DNA of 64,000 bases. Source: Flavobacteriales bacterium. GTDB taxonomy: Bacteria; Bacteroidota; Bacteroidia; Flavobacteriales_F; PHOS-HE28. Below the pieces are notes generated by a model. It saw only the letters and a program-made list of their open reading frames with translations, was not told where the DNA came from and made no database searches. Position 1 is the stretch's first letter; each line of letters opens with the position of its first letter. The position numbers were made by a program, and so were the translations under genes. The stretch is from assembly GCA_016788295.1 (NCBI GenBank), contig JAEUSY010000004.1, positions 248,001 through 312,000 on the forward strand, read 5' to 3'. Below, piece by piece: positions 1-7,790 of the stretch.

Positions 1-1
1 T

Positions 2-886
2 CCGCTCGTGACCTGGGACCTCGGCACCCTGCAGCCTGGCTCCTCCGGGACCATCAACGTCACGGTCTTCACCAGCATCAGTGCCACGCCCAATGCGCCC
101 ATCCTGAACACAGTGATCCTCGCCACGGAAGAGAGCGATGTGAACGCAGCCAACAACGCGGATGACATGCATGGCATTGCCACCACCTCGTTCGACCCCA
201 ACGACAAGGCCGTGGACCTCGTGAGCATCACCCCCGAACAAGTGATCGCTCAACAGAAACTGGAATACACCATCCGTTTTCAGAACACGGGCAATGCACC
301 GGCGGTGAACGTGGTGATCAAGGACAGCCTTGACGCTGATTGGGACCTCAGCACCTTCGAGATGATCGGCGCCACGCACCCATACTCGCTCACCATCACC
401 AACGAGGTGGCCATCTGGACCTTTGCCAACATCATGCTGCCCGACAGCGCCACCGACCCCTTGGGCAGCCAGGGAAGTTTCACCTACCGCATGGCCGCCC
501 GTCCCACCCTGCAGCTTGGCGAGCAGCTCACGAACCGCGCCGACATCTACTTCGACTACAACGAACCCGTGCTCACGAACACCACGGTGACCACTGTGGA
601 GCTCAACACCAACATTTCGGACGGCACCCGGCAAAACACGTTCGACGTGTTCCCCAACCCCAGCAATGGCCAGTTGCAATTGCGCTACAACGCGGCAGCG
701 CTTGGTCACGCACAGCTCACCGTGTTGGATGCGCTGGGCCGCATGGTGTACACGTCATCCATCACTGGCCTCTCGCAAGGCCGTGCAGTTTCCTTGGACC
801 TGGCCGGACTGCACAGCGGCACCTACATCGCGCGCCTGACCGCCGATGGCGTGGAGGAACGCGTGCGCTTCGTGATACGTCGCTGA
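2..886 (+). CDS. T9SS-secreted surface protein, C-terminal part (5' partial)
   Basis: The reading frame is open from the first bases of the window, so only the last 295 or so residues are seen. The visible part holds beta-sandwich repeat domains of the kind found in Bacteroidota surface proteins: the stretch SFDPNDKAVDL opens a domain with the typical FQNTGNAPAVNVVIKD motif, followed by RADIYFDYNEPVLTN. The last 80 residues are a type A T9SS sorting domain: it begins FDVFPNPSNG, has LDALGRMVY in the middle, and ends with a short basic tail (FVIRR). The protein is therefore expected to be exported by the Sec and type IX systems and fixed to the cell surface or released. A good intrinsic terminator follows. 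The substrate or adhesive role cannot be read from this fragment. Confidence 0.85.
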   Translation, partial: PLVTWDLGTLQPGSSGTINVTVFTSISATPNAPILNTVILATEESDVNAANNADDMHGIATTSFDPNDKAVDLVSITPEQVIAQQKLEYTIRFQNTGNAPAVNVVIKDSLDADWDLSTFEMIGATHPYSLTITNEVAIWTFANIMLPDSATDPLGSQGSFTYRMAARPTLQLGEQLTNRADIYFDYNEPVLTNTTVTTVELNTNISDGTRQNTFDVFPNPSNGQLQLRYNAAALGHAQLTVLDALGRMVYTSSITGLSQGRAVSLDLAGLHSGTYIARLTADGVEERVRFVIRR

Positions 887-905
887 CACATCCGTTGAAC
901 CATGG

Positions 906-931
906 AAAAGCGCTCCCTTGGGGGCGCTTTT
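906..931 (+). terminator. Rho-independent terminator after the T9SS cargo gene
   Basis: An 8-bp perfect stem (AAAAGCGC/GCGCTTTT) is extended by a G-T pair and three G-C pairs around a 3-base loop, and is followed by TCTTTT. It lies 20 bases after the stop codon and just before the next start. Confidence 0.8.
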
Positions 932-953
932 CTTTTGTCACCAACTTCGCTGC

Positions 954-2111
954 ATGGACCTTTCCCACATCCTCACACACCTCGGCGAAGAACGTGAGCG
1001 CGGCTTCGATGCCGTGGTGCCGCCCATCGTACAGAGCGGAAATTTCACCTACCCCACCGTGGCCGCCATGCGCGCGGTGGTGCAGCAGGAGATGGAACGC
1101 CCGCTCTACACACGCGGATTCAACCCCACCGTGGGCATGCTGCGGAAGAAGATCGCCGCTTTGGAACATGCCGAAGATGCGCTGGTCTTCAGCAGTGGCA
1201 GCGCTGCGATCGCGGCAGCAGTGATCAGCTTCACCAAGGCGGGCGATCACATCGTGTGTGTACACAAGCCCTATAGCTGGACCAAGAAACTGCTGGCCGA
1301 ACTGCTCGTGCGTTTCGGTGTGGAACACACCTTCGTGGACGGCACCGATGCGGAGAACTACCGCAAGGCCATCAAGCCGAACACCGCCTTCTTCATCCTG
1401 GAAAGTCCCAACTCGCTCACCTTTGAGCTGCAGGACATCGCAGCGGTGGCGGCCATCGCCAAGGAGCGCGGCATCATCACGCTGTGCGACAACAGCTTCA
1501 ACAGCCCGCTGTACCAGAACCCGATCGATCTCGGCATCGACATGGTAGCGCACAGTGCCACCAAATATCTGAACGGCCACAGCGATGTGGTGGCGGGCGT
1601 GCTCGCGGGCAGTGCCGCGCACATGCGCCAGGTCATGAGCAAGGAGTTCATGACCCTTGGTGCAGCGCCGTCACCGCACGATGCATGGCTGCTGATGCGC
1701 GGCCTGCGCACACTGCCCCTGCGCATGGAACGCAGCGCGGACAATGCGGAGAAGGTGGCGCGCTTCCTTGAGGCACACCCGAAAGTGAAGCGCGTGCATT
1801 GGCCAGGGCTGGAAAGCCATCCGCAGCATACTCTTGCGAAGAAGCAGATGAAGCGCGTGGCCGGCTTGATGAGCATCGAACTGGATGCACCGGACGTTGC
1901 AGCCGTGGAACGTTTCTGCGACAACCTGAAGACCTTCCTGATCGCAGTGAGCTGGGGCGGATACGAAAGCCTGCAATGGCCGGTGTGCGCGTTACAAGGA
2001 CCAAGTGGTTACTACACCGACCTGCCCTTCACCATGATACGCTTATACGTGGGGCTGGAGGATCCCAACATGCTCATCGCAGACCTGGAGCATGCGCTTT
2101 CCCGCATGTGA
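954..2111 (+). CDS. PLP-dependent trans-sulfuration enzyme (Cys/Met metabolism family)
   Basis: A 385-residue fold-type I PLP enzyme of the cystathionine gamma-synthase/beta-lyase/methionine gamma-lyase family. Family marks are the N-terminal YTRGFNPTVGMLRKKIAALE region, SGSAAIAAAVISF (phosphate-binding part), the aspartate stretch TLCDNSFNSPL, and the Schiff-base lysine K204 in HSATKYLNGHSDVVAGV. The C-terminal SWGGYESL motif is also typical. These enzymes make or break the C-S bond of cystathionine or related amino acids in the cytoplasm; which reaction this one performs cannot be told from motifs. I chose the ATG at 954 because the conserved N terminus begins there; an upstream in-frame start lies inside the terminator hairpin. 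It ends directly against the stop codon of the convergent gene at 2112, with no base between them. Confidence 0.85.
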   Translation: MDLSHILTHLGEERERGFDAVVPPIVQSGNFTYPTVAAMRAVVQQEMERPLYTRGFNPTVGMLRKKIAALEHAEDALVFSSGSAAIAAAVISFTKAGDHIVCVHKPYSWTKKLLAELLVRFGVEHTFVDGTDAENYRKAIKPNTAFFILESPNSLTFELQDIAAVAAIAKERGIITLCDNSFNSPLYQNPIDLGIDMVAHSATKYLNGHSDVVAGVLAGSAAHMRQVMSKEFMTLGAAPSPHDAWLLMRGLRTLPLRMERSADNAEKVARFLEAHPKVKRVHWPGLESHPQHTLAKKQMKRVAGLMSIELDAPDVAAVERFCDNLKTFLIAVSWGGYESLQWPVCALQGPSGYYTDLPFTMIRLYVGLEDPNMLIADLEHALSRM

Positions 2112-3455
2112 TCACTCCACCGGATACGGGTACTGGGGAGGCACGATGCACACCCCGCTATGGTTCACCGTCACCGAAGCACTGGCTGCTGGGCACGCTC
2201 CACCTACCACCGTGTAGGTGAACACATAGGTGCCTGATGAAACACCTGCCGGGTTGAAAGTGGCTCCGCTCAACGCACCTGTAGCGCTGTCGTCCGTCCA
2301 TGTGCCGCCCGGCGAGGGCGTTCCACCCAATTGCGCGAACAGGTCCAGCACGCCAGAGCTGAGGCACCAGTTCAACGTGGCATCGACCCCGGCGTTTGCA
2401 GGCGCATCCACGTTCATCAGTGCTGTTAGACTGACAGCCGGGCAAGGCGGAATGCCAGGAATGGTATACACGTATGGACCGATGGGATCGACACCAGGTG
2501 TGAACATATTGGAGTGAGGCGCACCCAGATAGGTCCATGTTCCGCCCGGTGGCAGTCCCGCCCCCATGTCGTATGGAGTGGGCGAGCACAGCGTGATGCT
2601 GAAATTCGGTCCCAGCACTGATGCGTCGTTCACCGAGATGCACAAGCTGCTGGTGGCATTGGCACACGGCAGGGATCCCACAACCGTGTAAGTGTAACAG
2701 CCGGACATACTGACTCCCGGAGTGAACACGGGCGACTGTGGATCACCTGCCGGGTTCGTCCATGTGCCGCCAACATCAGGGAAACCACCTAATGCCTGCA
2801 ACATCGAGAACGGGGCATCGGACGAACAGACCGAGAGCGTGGTATTGGTACCAGCAAACGGTACAACACTCGTATTCACGAACACCAATGCCGTATCGGC
2901 ACACCCATTCGGTGAGGTCACTATATACCGCAGCACTTCGCCATCAGCCATGCCGGTGAATTGATCATCGAACATCCAAACACCAATGCCCATATGGATC
3001 GACCATGTTCCGCCCATGTCCGGTGAGCCGTTGAGGAAGGGAAAGGCCTGAATGGAGTTGCCACAAACGGAAGCCACGGAATTCACTCCAGCATTCGGTG
3101 CCTCCATCAGCAGTCCAGCCGTCGGAACACCCAACTCCAGCGGATCACTGCTGTTCACCCGCAACTGGAAGCCATTGCCAGAAAGCCCCGCCGGGAAGAT
3201 GCAGGTGATCGTTCCCGAAGCGGTGGACACCACGGAACCCAGCACTGTCGGAGTCGCAAAGGATCCGTTGACGTCCGATAGCTCAGCCGTGAAGGTGTTC
3301 CCCGTGTTGTACGTACCCGATGCCGTGAAGGGCAGCTCCATCTGCACGTTGGCGCACAGGATACCCGTGGGGATCGTACCGACCGTGATCTGCGCTGTGC
3401 CGGGAGCGGCAAACCCGAGCAGGAAAAGGACAAGGATGTTGCGTGCGTTCTTCAT
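2112..3455 (-). CDS. Secreted repeat protein with Gly-Gly-Thr-Trp modules
   Basis: A 447-residue predicted exported protein: a signal peptide (NILVLFLLGFAAPGTAQ) is followed by repeated modules built around the motif GGTW, preceded by short hydrophobic stretches (FPFLNGSPDMGGTW, MLQALGGFPDVGGTW, MGAGLPPGGTW, LFAQLGGTPSPGGTW) and often followed by cysteine-containing segments. Such modules occur in large flavobacterial surface and gliding-associated proteins. No T9SS sorting domain is present: the protein stops at IVPPQYPYPVE, soon after the last module, so it may be a shortened relative of a larger adhesin or may be secreted in another way. Start chosen at the methionine directly before the basic, hydrophobic signal sequence. 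Exact role unknown. Confidence 0.75.
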   Translation of the reverse strand: MKNARNILVLFLLGFAAPGTAQITVGTIPTGILCANVQMELPFTASGTYNTGNTFTAELSDVNGSFATPTVLGSVVSTASGTITCIFPAGLSGNGFQLRVNSSDPLELGVPTAGLLMEAPNAGVNSVASVCGNSIQAFPFLNGSPDMGGTWSIHMGIGVWMFDDQFTGMADGEVLRYIVTSPNGCADTALVFVNTSVVPFAGTNTTLSVCSSDAPFSMLQALGGFPDVGGTWTNPAGDPQSPVFTPGVSMSGCYTYTVVGSLPCANATSSLCISVNDASVLGPNFSITLCSPTPYDMGAGLPPGGTWTYLGAPHSNMFTPGVDPIGPYVYTIPGIPPCPAVSLTALMNVDAPANAGVDATLNWCLSSGVLDLFAQLGGTPSPGGTWTDDSATGALSGATFNPAGVSSGTYVFTYTVVGGACPAASASVTVNHSGVCIVPPQYPYPVE

Positions 3456-3590
3456 GGTCCGTGGCATTGGCACGTGATGAAGCTACGCGTTCTTGAACAT
3501 CACACACGATCCGTTCGACGAACGACCGGGCAGAGCGGTACGAAATAGACCACCGTGGACGATCGACCAAGCGATCATCACGGCGCAGGC

Positions 3591-4895
3591 CTACTTCTTC
3601 CTAAAGAACAACCGGATCGGCACGCCGGTGAAGCGCCAGTGCTCGCGCAGGCGGTTCTCCAGGAAGCGCTCGTAGCTGGGCTTGATGTACTGCGGCAGGT
3701 TGCAGTAGAACACGAAGGTGGGCACGTAGGTGGGCAGCTGCGTGATGAACTTGATGGTGACCTGCTTCGCCTTGTACATGGGCGGCGGTTGGCGCTCGAT
3801 GATGGGCAGCAGCTCGTCGTTCAGTTTGCGCGTGGGGATGCGGCGCTTGCGGTCCTCATAGACCTGCACGGCCAGTTCCATGGTCTTGATGAGGCGCTGC
3901 TTCTCCAGCACCGAAATGAAGATCACCGGCACATCGGTGAAGGGTTCGAGGCGCTGTTTCACGTCGGCCTCGAACGCCTTCATGGTGTTGGTCTCCTTTT
4001 CGATGAGGTCCCACTTGTTCACCACCACCACCAAGCCCTTGCCGTTCTTCTGGATGATGGACAGGATGTGCAGGTCCTGTTGCTGCACACCTTCCTGCGC
4101 ATCGATCATCAGCAGGCACACATCGCTGTCCTCGATGGCGCGTACGGAGCGCAGCACGCTGTAGAACTCGATGTCCTCATCAACCTTGCTCTTCTTGCGG
4201 ATACCGGCCGTATCCAGCAGCATCACATCGTGCCCGAACACGTTCCAACGTGTGTTGATGGGATCGCGTGTGGTGCCGGCCACCGGGGTTACGATGTTCT
4301 GCTGGCGACCCAACAGTGCGTTCACCAGGGAGGATTTGCCCACGTTCGGCTTGCCCACGATGGCAAAACGGGGGATGTCCGGTTCGGCCTCCTCGCTCGG
4401 TTTAGTGAATCCGGCAACGAGCGCATCGAGCATGTCACCGGTGCCTGCACCGCTCACCGCTGCAATGCAGAACACTTCGCCGAGACCCAGGCTGTAGAAC
4501 TCGGCGGAATCGTACTGCCGTGCGTGTTCATCCACTTTATTGGCCACAAGCAGGACAGGCTTCTTTGCCCGGCGCAACATCTTGGCAATGGCCTCGTCCA
4601 TACCGGTTATGCCGTGCTGTACGTCCACCAGGAACAGGATGGAGTCGGACTCCTCGATGGCAAGGTTCACCTGCTTGCGGATCTCGCCCTCGAACACATC
4701 ATCACTGCCGCTGACATAGCCACCGGTATCGATCACACTGAACATGACACCGTTCCACTCGGCCTTGCCGTAGTGGCGGTCACGCGTGGTGCCGGCGGTG
4801 GGGTCGGTGATGGCCTCCTTGCGTTCGATCAAGCGATTGAACAGCGTGCTCTTCCCGACGTTGGGCCTTCCTACGATGGCGACAATGTTTCCCAT
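3591..4895 (-). CDS. der: Ribosome-assembly GTPase Der (EngA)
   Basis: A 434-residue protein with two GTPase domains in tandem, the mark of Der. The first has a P-loop GRPNVGKST near the N terminus, the switch motif TAGTTRD, DTGGY, and NKVD; the second has GKPNVGKSS (about residue 180), AGTTRDP, DTAGI and NKWD. A KH-like C-terminal domain ends in a basic tail (PIRLFFRKK). Der acts in the cytoplasm in maturation of the 50S ribosomal subunit. Length is normal for the family. It lies downstream of era on the same strand, separated by a strong inverted repeat, so two ribosome-assembly GTPases are neighbours here. Start ATG is followed at once by the first P-loop, as usual for Der. Confidence 0.97.
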   Translation of the reverse strand: MGNIVAIVGRPNVGKSTLFNRLIERKEAITDPTAGTTRDRHYGKAEWNGVMFSVIDTGGYVSGSDDVFEGEIRKQVNLAIEESDSILFLVDVQHGITGMDEAIAKMLRRAKKPVLLVANKVDEHARQYDSAEFYSLGLGEVFCIAAVSGAGTGDMLDALVAGFTKPSEEAEPDIPRFAIVGKPNVGKSSLVNALLGRQQNIVTPVAGTTRDPINTRWNVFGHDVMLLDTAGIRKKSKVDEDIEFYSVLRSVRAIEDSDVCLLMIDAQEGVQQQDLHILSIIQKNGKGLVVVVNKWDLIEKETNTMKAFEADVKQRLEPFTDVPVIFISVLEKQRLIKTMELAVQVYEDRKRRIPTRKLNDELLPIIERQPPPMYKAKQVTIKFITQLPTYVPTFVFYCNLPQYIKPSYERFLENRLREHWRFTGVPIRLFFRKK

Positions 4896-4918
4896 TTGCT
4901 CTGAGTTAGGAGCGCTGG

Positions 4919-4970
4919 GTAGCGAGTGGCGAGTGGCCTCCCGGAAAGGATGTCACTCGCCACTCGCTAC
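4919..4970. repeat. Perfect 17-bp inverted repeat between era and der
   Basis: GTAGCGAGTGGCGAGTG at 4919-4935 is perfectly repeated as its reverse complement at 4954-4970, with an 18-base spacer. Each arm itself contains two copies of GCGAGTGG-like units. There is no U-tract, so it looks more like a REP-type or mRNA-stabilising hairpin in the era-der transcript than a terminator. Confidence 0.8.
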
Positions 4971-4989
4971 TCGCTGATCTCCACTGCAT

Positions 4990-5865
4990 TCAATATCCGT
5001 ATCGTTTCAGTTTGCGCTCATCCTCGCGCCAGTCCTCATCCACTTTCACCCGCAGGTCCAGGAACACCTTGGTGCCCACGAAGCGCTCGATGGCGATGCG
5101 TGCCTCGGTGCCCAGTTTCCGCAAAGCCTTGCCGCCCTGGCCAATGATGATGCCCTTCTGGCTCTCGCGCATCACGATCACATCGGCCTGGATCTTTGTC
5201 AGCGCCTCTCCTTCCTCGAAGCTGTTCACCACCACTTCGGTGCTGTAGGGGATCTCCTGCTTGTAGAAGGCCAGCACCTTTTCGCGGATCATCTCGCTCA
5301 CGAAGAAGCGCATGTTGCGATCGCTGAGGTCCTCCTTGTCGAAGTAGGGCGGATGCTCGGGCAGGTGATCGATGAGGTACTGCCGCAACTCGTTCACATT
5401 GAGACCGTGCAGCGCGCTCAGGGGCACCACCTTCGCCTCAGGAAAGGCGTTCTGCCAAGCATGCAGCGCTTCCAGCACGACCTCTTCGGTACCGGTATCC
5501 ACCTTGTTCACCAGCACCAGCATGGGGCCTTTGAAGCGCTGGGCGCGTTTCACCACGTTCTCGGCCTTCTCGGGACGTTGTCCCAGTTCCACCAGTACGA
5601 TCAGCAGATCGGCATCAATGAGCGCCTCATCCACGGCCTTCATCATGCTGTGGTGCATCCGGTACTGCGGATCGAGGATGCCCGGCGTATCGCTGAGGAC
5701 CAGCTGGTGGTCCTCGCCGTTGATGATGCCCAGGATCCGGTGGCGCGTGGTCTGTGCCTTCGGGTTGGTGATCACCAACTGCTCGCCGAGCAGGGCGTTG
5801 AGCAGCGTGCTCTTGCCCACGTTGGGTTCACCGATGATGTTGACGTATCCGGCCTTGTGTGCCAT
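4990..5865 (-). CDS. era: GTPase Era
   Basis: A 291-residue GTPase with an N-terminal G domain (P-loop [27 protein letters not shown], and NKVD near residue 120) and a C-terminal type II KH domain with the RNA-binding signature IIGQGGKALRKLG, followed by KVFLDLRVKVDEDWR. Era binds the 3' end of 16S rRNA and assists 30S assembly in the cytoplasm. The start is placed at the second methionine (MAHKAGYVNIIG), which gives the usual short leader before the P-loop; a start two codons upstream is possible. It is followed by der on the same strand. Confidence 0.97.
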   Translation of the reverse strand: MAHKAGYVNIIGEPNVGKSTLLNALLGEQLVITNPKAQTTRHRILGIINGEDHQLVLSDTPGILDPQYRMHHSMMKAVDEALIDADLLIVLVELGQRPEKAENVVKRAQRFKGPMLVLVNKVDTGTEEVVLEALHAWQNAFPEAKVVPLSALHGLNVNELRQYLIDHLPEHPPYFDKEDLSDRNMRFFVSEMIREKVLAFYKQEIPYSTEVVVNSFEEGEALTKIQADVIVMRESQKGIIIGQGGKALRKLGTEARIAIERFVGTKVFLDLRVKVDEDWREDERKLKRYGY

Positions 5866-5920
5866 GGTCATGCGCCTTGCGAAGATCGGCAGCAGACTGC
5901 CACTTACTGGTCATTAACGT

Positions 5921-5948
5921 GAAAGCCCGGCCTTGCGACCGGGCTTTC
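5921..5948 (-). terminator. Terminator downstream of tRNA-fMet
   Basis: A 10-bp perfect GC-rich stem (GAAAGCCCGG/CCGGGCTTTC) with an 8-base loop starts only a few bases after the 3' end of the tRNA on the minus strand. It would separate the tRNA transcript from era. Confidence 0.75.
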
Positions 5949-5953
5949 CTTCG

Positions 5954-6026
5954 TAGCGGGGGCAGGACTCGAACCTGCGGCCTTCGGGTTATGAGCCCGA
6001 CGAGCTACCATCTGCTCCACCCCGCA
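5954..6026 (-). tRNA. Initiator tRNA-fMet (anticodon CAT)
   Basis: On the minus strand the sequence folds as a full cloverleaf with loop CTCATAA. Three features mark it as the initiator: three successive G-C pairs close the anticodon loop (GGG...CCC), the D stem has A11-U24 (GAGC/GCTC), and the first acceptor position is unpaired (U1 against U72 in my alignment). The T arm GCAGG-TTCGAGT-CCTGC is intact. CCA is not encoded. It has its own promoter and terminator, so it is a single-gene transcription unit between gldM-2 and era. Confidence 0.92.
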
Positions 6027-6034
6027 ATGGACGG

Positions 6035-6064
6035 CAAATGTATACTTTTTCCGTACACGGCCAA
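6035..6064 (-). promoter_or_regulatory. Promoter of tRNA-fMet (Bacteroidota type)
   Basis: On the minus strand TTG (6064-6062) is separated by 19 bases from TACATTTG (6042-6035), a full match to the TAnnTTTG -7 element of Bacteroidota. The -7 element ends nine bases before the mature tRNA 5' end. It lies in the short gap after the gldM-2 stop codon. Confidence 0.75.
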
Positions 6065-6072
6065 GGATGAAT

Positions 6073-7692
6073 TCACTGGACCACCCGGAACGCCATGGAG
6101 GGCAGCGGGGTCACTGGTCCGGCACCACTGGCCAACTGGGCCTTGATCTCCTCGAAGAAGACCTGTTCACCGGGGCGCAGATCGGCTATCAGATCCCGCA
6201 TTTGCGGGGTGAACGTGTTGGAGGTCGACTCCATTTCCACCACCCGGGCACCCCGAACGGCCACGATCTTGAACCGTTTCACCAACCACGGCGCCTCGAA
6301 GTCGGTATCCACCATGCGGGCCACGATGCCTTGTGCGGCCATAAGCTCGGCTTTCCGGATGCGGTTGTCGCGTGGCGTTTTCCCTGCAACAATGGGGAGC
6401 GGTGGCGGCAGGTCCTTCACCCGGAAGCGCATAGGCCCTACCCGCCGCGAACTTCCATCGGGCATGGTCACTGTGGCGAACACTTCGGCCGTGTTGCCGG
6501 TCATTCCGCTTGCCACCCAGCCCTGTCCACTGCGAACGATGCGGCCCGTGCTGATGACCGCCTGCACCCGCTCCGCCGACACGCCCGGCACTGAGAGCTC
6601 GATCGGATTGTCCACTCCCCGGTACAGCACGTTCATCTTGGTGGGCGAGGCCACCAGCAGCGGCGCCATCACCTGGTAGGTGGTTGAATAGGGGATCTCC
6701 TCCACGCCCTTGGGGCCTTCGAAGCGGATCATGCCTTCCACTCGCTGTTCACCCACTTGATCGGCACGCAGCCTTAGTTTGGCCTTGCCATCCGTTCCGA
6801 CCGGCAGTGGGCCGCCACCAGCGAGCGTTACGGTGGGCGCGTTACGCGGATCATAGGCTGCCAGGAAAACATCGGCACGGAACGAGTCGCCCGCCATGAC
6901 GAGGTTCGTCTGCGGGATCACAGCGGTGGTAAGCGTTCCGAACTTGTAATCGGCGGCCTCCACCGAGCGGTACAGCCACTTCACCATGTCGTTCTCGGCA
7001 CTGCGGATGTCCGCCTGCAACTTGGAAAGCGTGGCAATGCCGGCAGCGAGCGGCACATCGTAGAAGTTGATCGACTCCCAGTTGTTCAGCGTACCGGACG
7101 CATCACGCCGATCGCCATGATCGAACAGCAGATCAAGCGCGGCGCTCAGTTCAGGACCACGTCCGGCCACCAACAGTTTCAACGAATCGCGGAACGCCCC
7201 GATGCGCTGCTTCAGTTCGTAGGCACCACCCGGGCCTTGGTGAGGAGCAGCGGGCTCGGGGCCCACCAGCATACGCGTGAGCACTTCCCGGTCGTCCTTG
7301 GCATCGAGGGCCAGCAAGGCCCGCAGCGTATCACGGCCCTGTGCATCGGCACCACGCAGCATGGCAGCACTGAGTCCATCCGCTTGTGCGATCGCTTCGG
7401 TCTTCGTTCGCTCAATGATCTGCACGAGCGAATCGGCCTGTGCCTTCACACGTAGCGCCTGTGCGTGGGTGGCACCGAACTTCTCGGGAAAGCGCGCCGC
7501 AGCATCTGCAAATACCGCGTACTCCAGTTGCGAGCGTTGGGCATGGGCCTGTTCACTGCGCACCAGTTCAGCGTCCATGATGGCGAACGCGTCCAGCACC
7601 TCCTTGCTCACGTTCATCGCCAACATGGCGGTGAGCACCAGGTACATCATGTTGATCATCTGCTGCCGGGGAGGCAATTTCGTGCTGGCCAT
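6073..7692 (-). CDS. GldM paralogue (second copy, orphan)
   Basis: A 539-residue protein sharing the full GldM design with the product of the copy at 11649-13289: a short basic N terminus (PPRQQMINMMYLVLTAMLA), one membrane helix, the motif MNVSKEVLDAF, then a long periplasmic part with Ig-like domains. Shared landmarks are SGTLNNWESINFYDVPLAAGI, SPTKMNVLYRGVDNPI and MRFRVKDLPPP. GldM is the shaft of the T9SS motor: its helix bundles with GldL and its periplasmic domains reach GldK/GldN at the outer membrane. This copy is apart from the core operon, beyond the second gldN and an ABC-F gene, and is more diverged (the first 250 residues differ strongly). It could form an alternative motor or be specialised. 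No gldL copy is near it. Confidence 0.9.
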   Translation of the reverse strand: MASTKLPPRQQMINMMYLVLTAMLAMNVSKEVLDAFAIMDAELVRSEQAHAQRSQLEYAVFADAAARFPEKFGATHAQALRVKAQADSLVQIIERTKTEAIAQADGLSAAMLRGADAQGRDTLRALLALDAKDDREVLTRMLVGPEPAAPHQGPGGAYELKQRIGAFRDSLKLLVAGRGPELSAALDLLFDHGDRRDASGTLNNWESINFYDVPLAAGIATLSKLQADIRSAENDMVKWLYRSVEAADYKFGTLTTAVIPQTNLVMAGDSFRADVFLAAYDPRNAPTVTLAGGGPLPVGTDGKAKLRLRADQVGEQRVEGMIRFEGPKGVEEIPYSTTYQVMAPLLVASPTKMNVLYRGVDNPIELSVPGVSAERVQAVISTGRIVRSGQGWVASGMTGNTAEVFATVTMPDGSSRRVGPMRFRVKDLPPPLPIVAGKTPRDNRIRKAELMAAQGIVARMVDTDFEAPWLVKRFKIVAVRGARVVEMESTSNTFTPQMRDLIADLRPGEQVFFEEIKAQLASGAGPVTPLPSMAFRVVQ

Positions 7693-7790
7693 GGCATCGG
7701 TGTGTTGGAGCAGCTCTGCGACATGCAGCCCTGCATCACATCAATGCACATTACGCGAACACGTAACGCGTGCGGTTCGAACGCGCAGGC

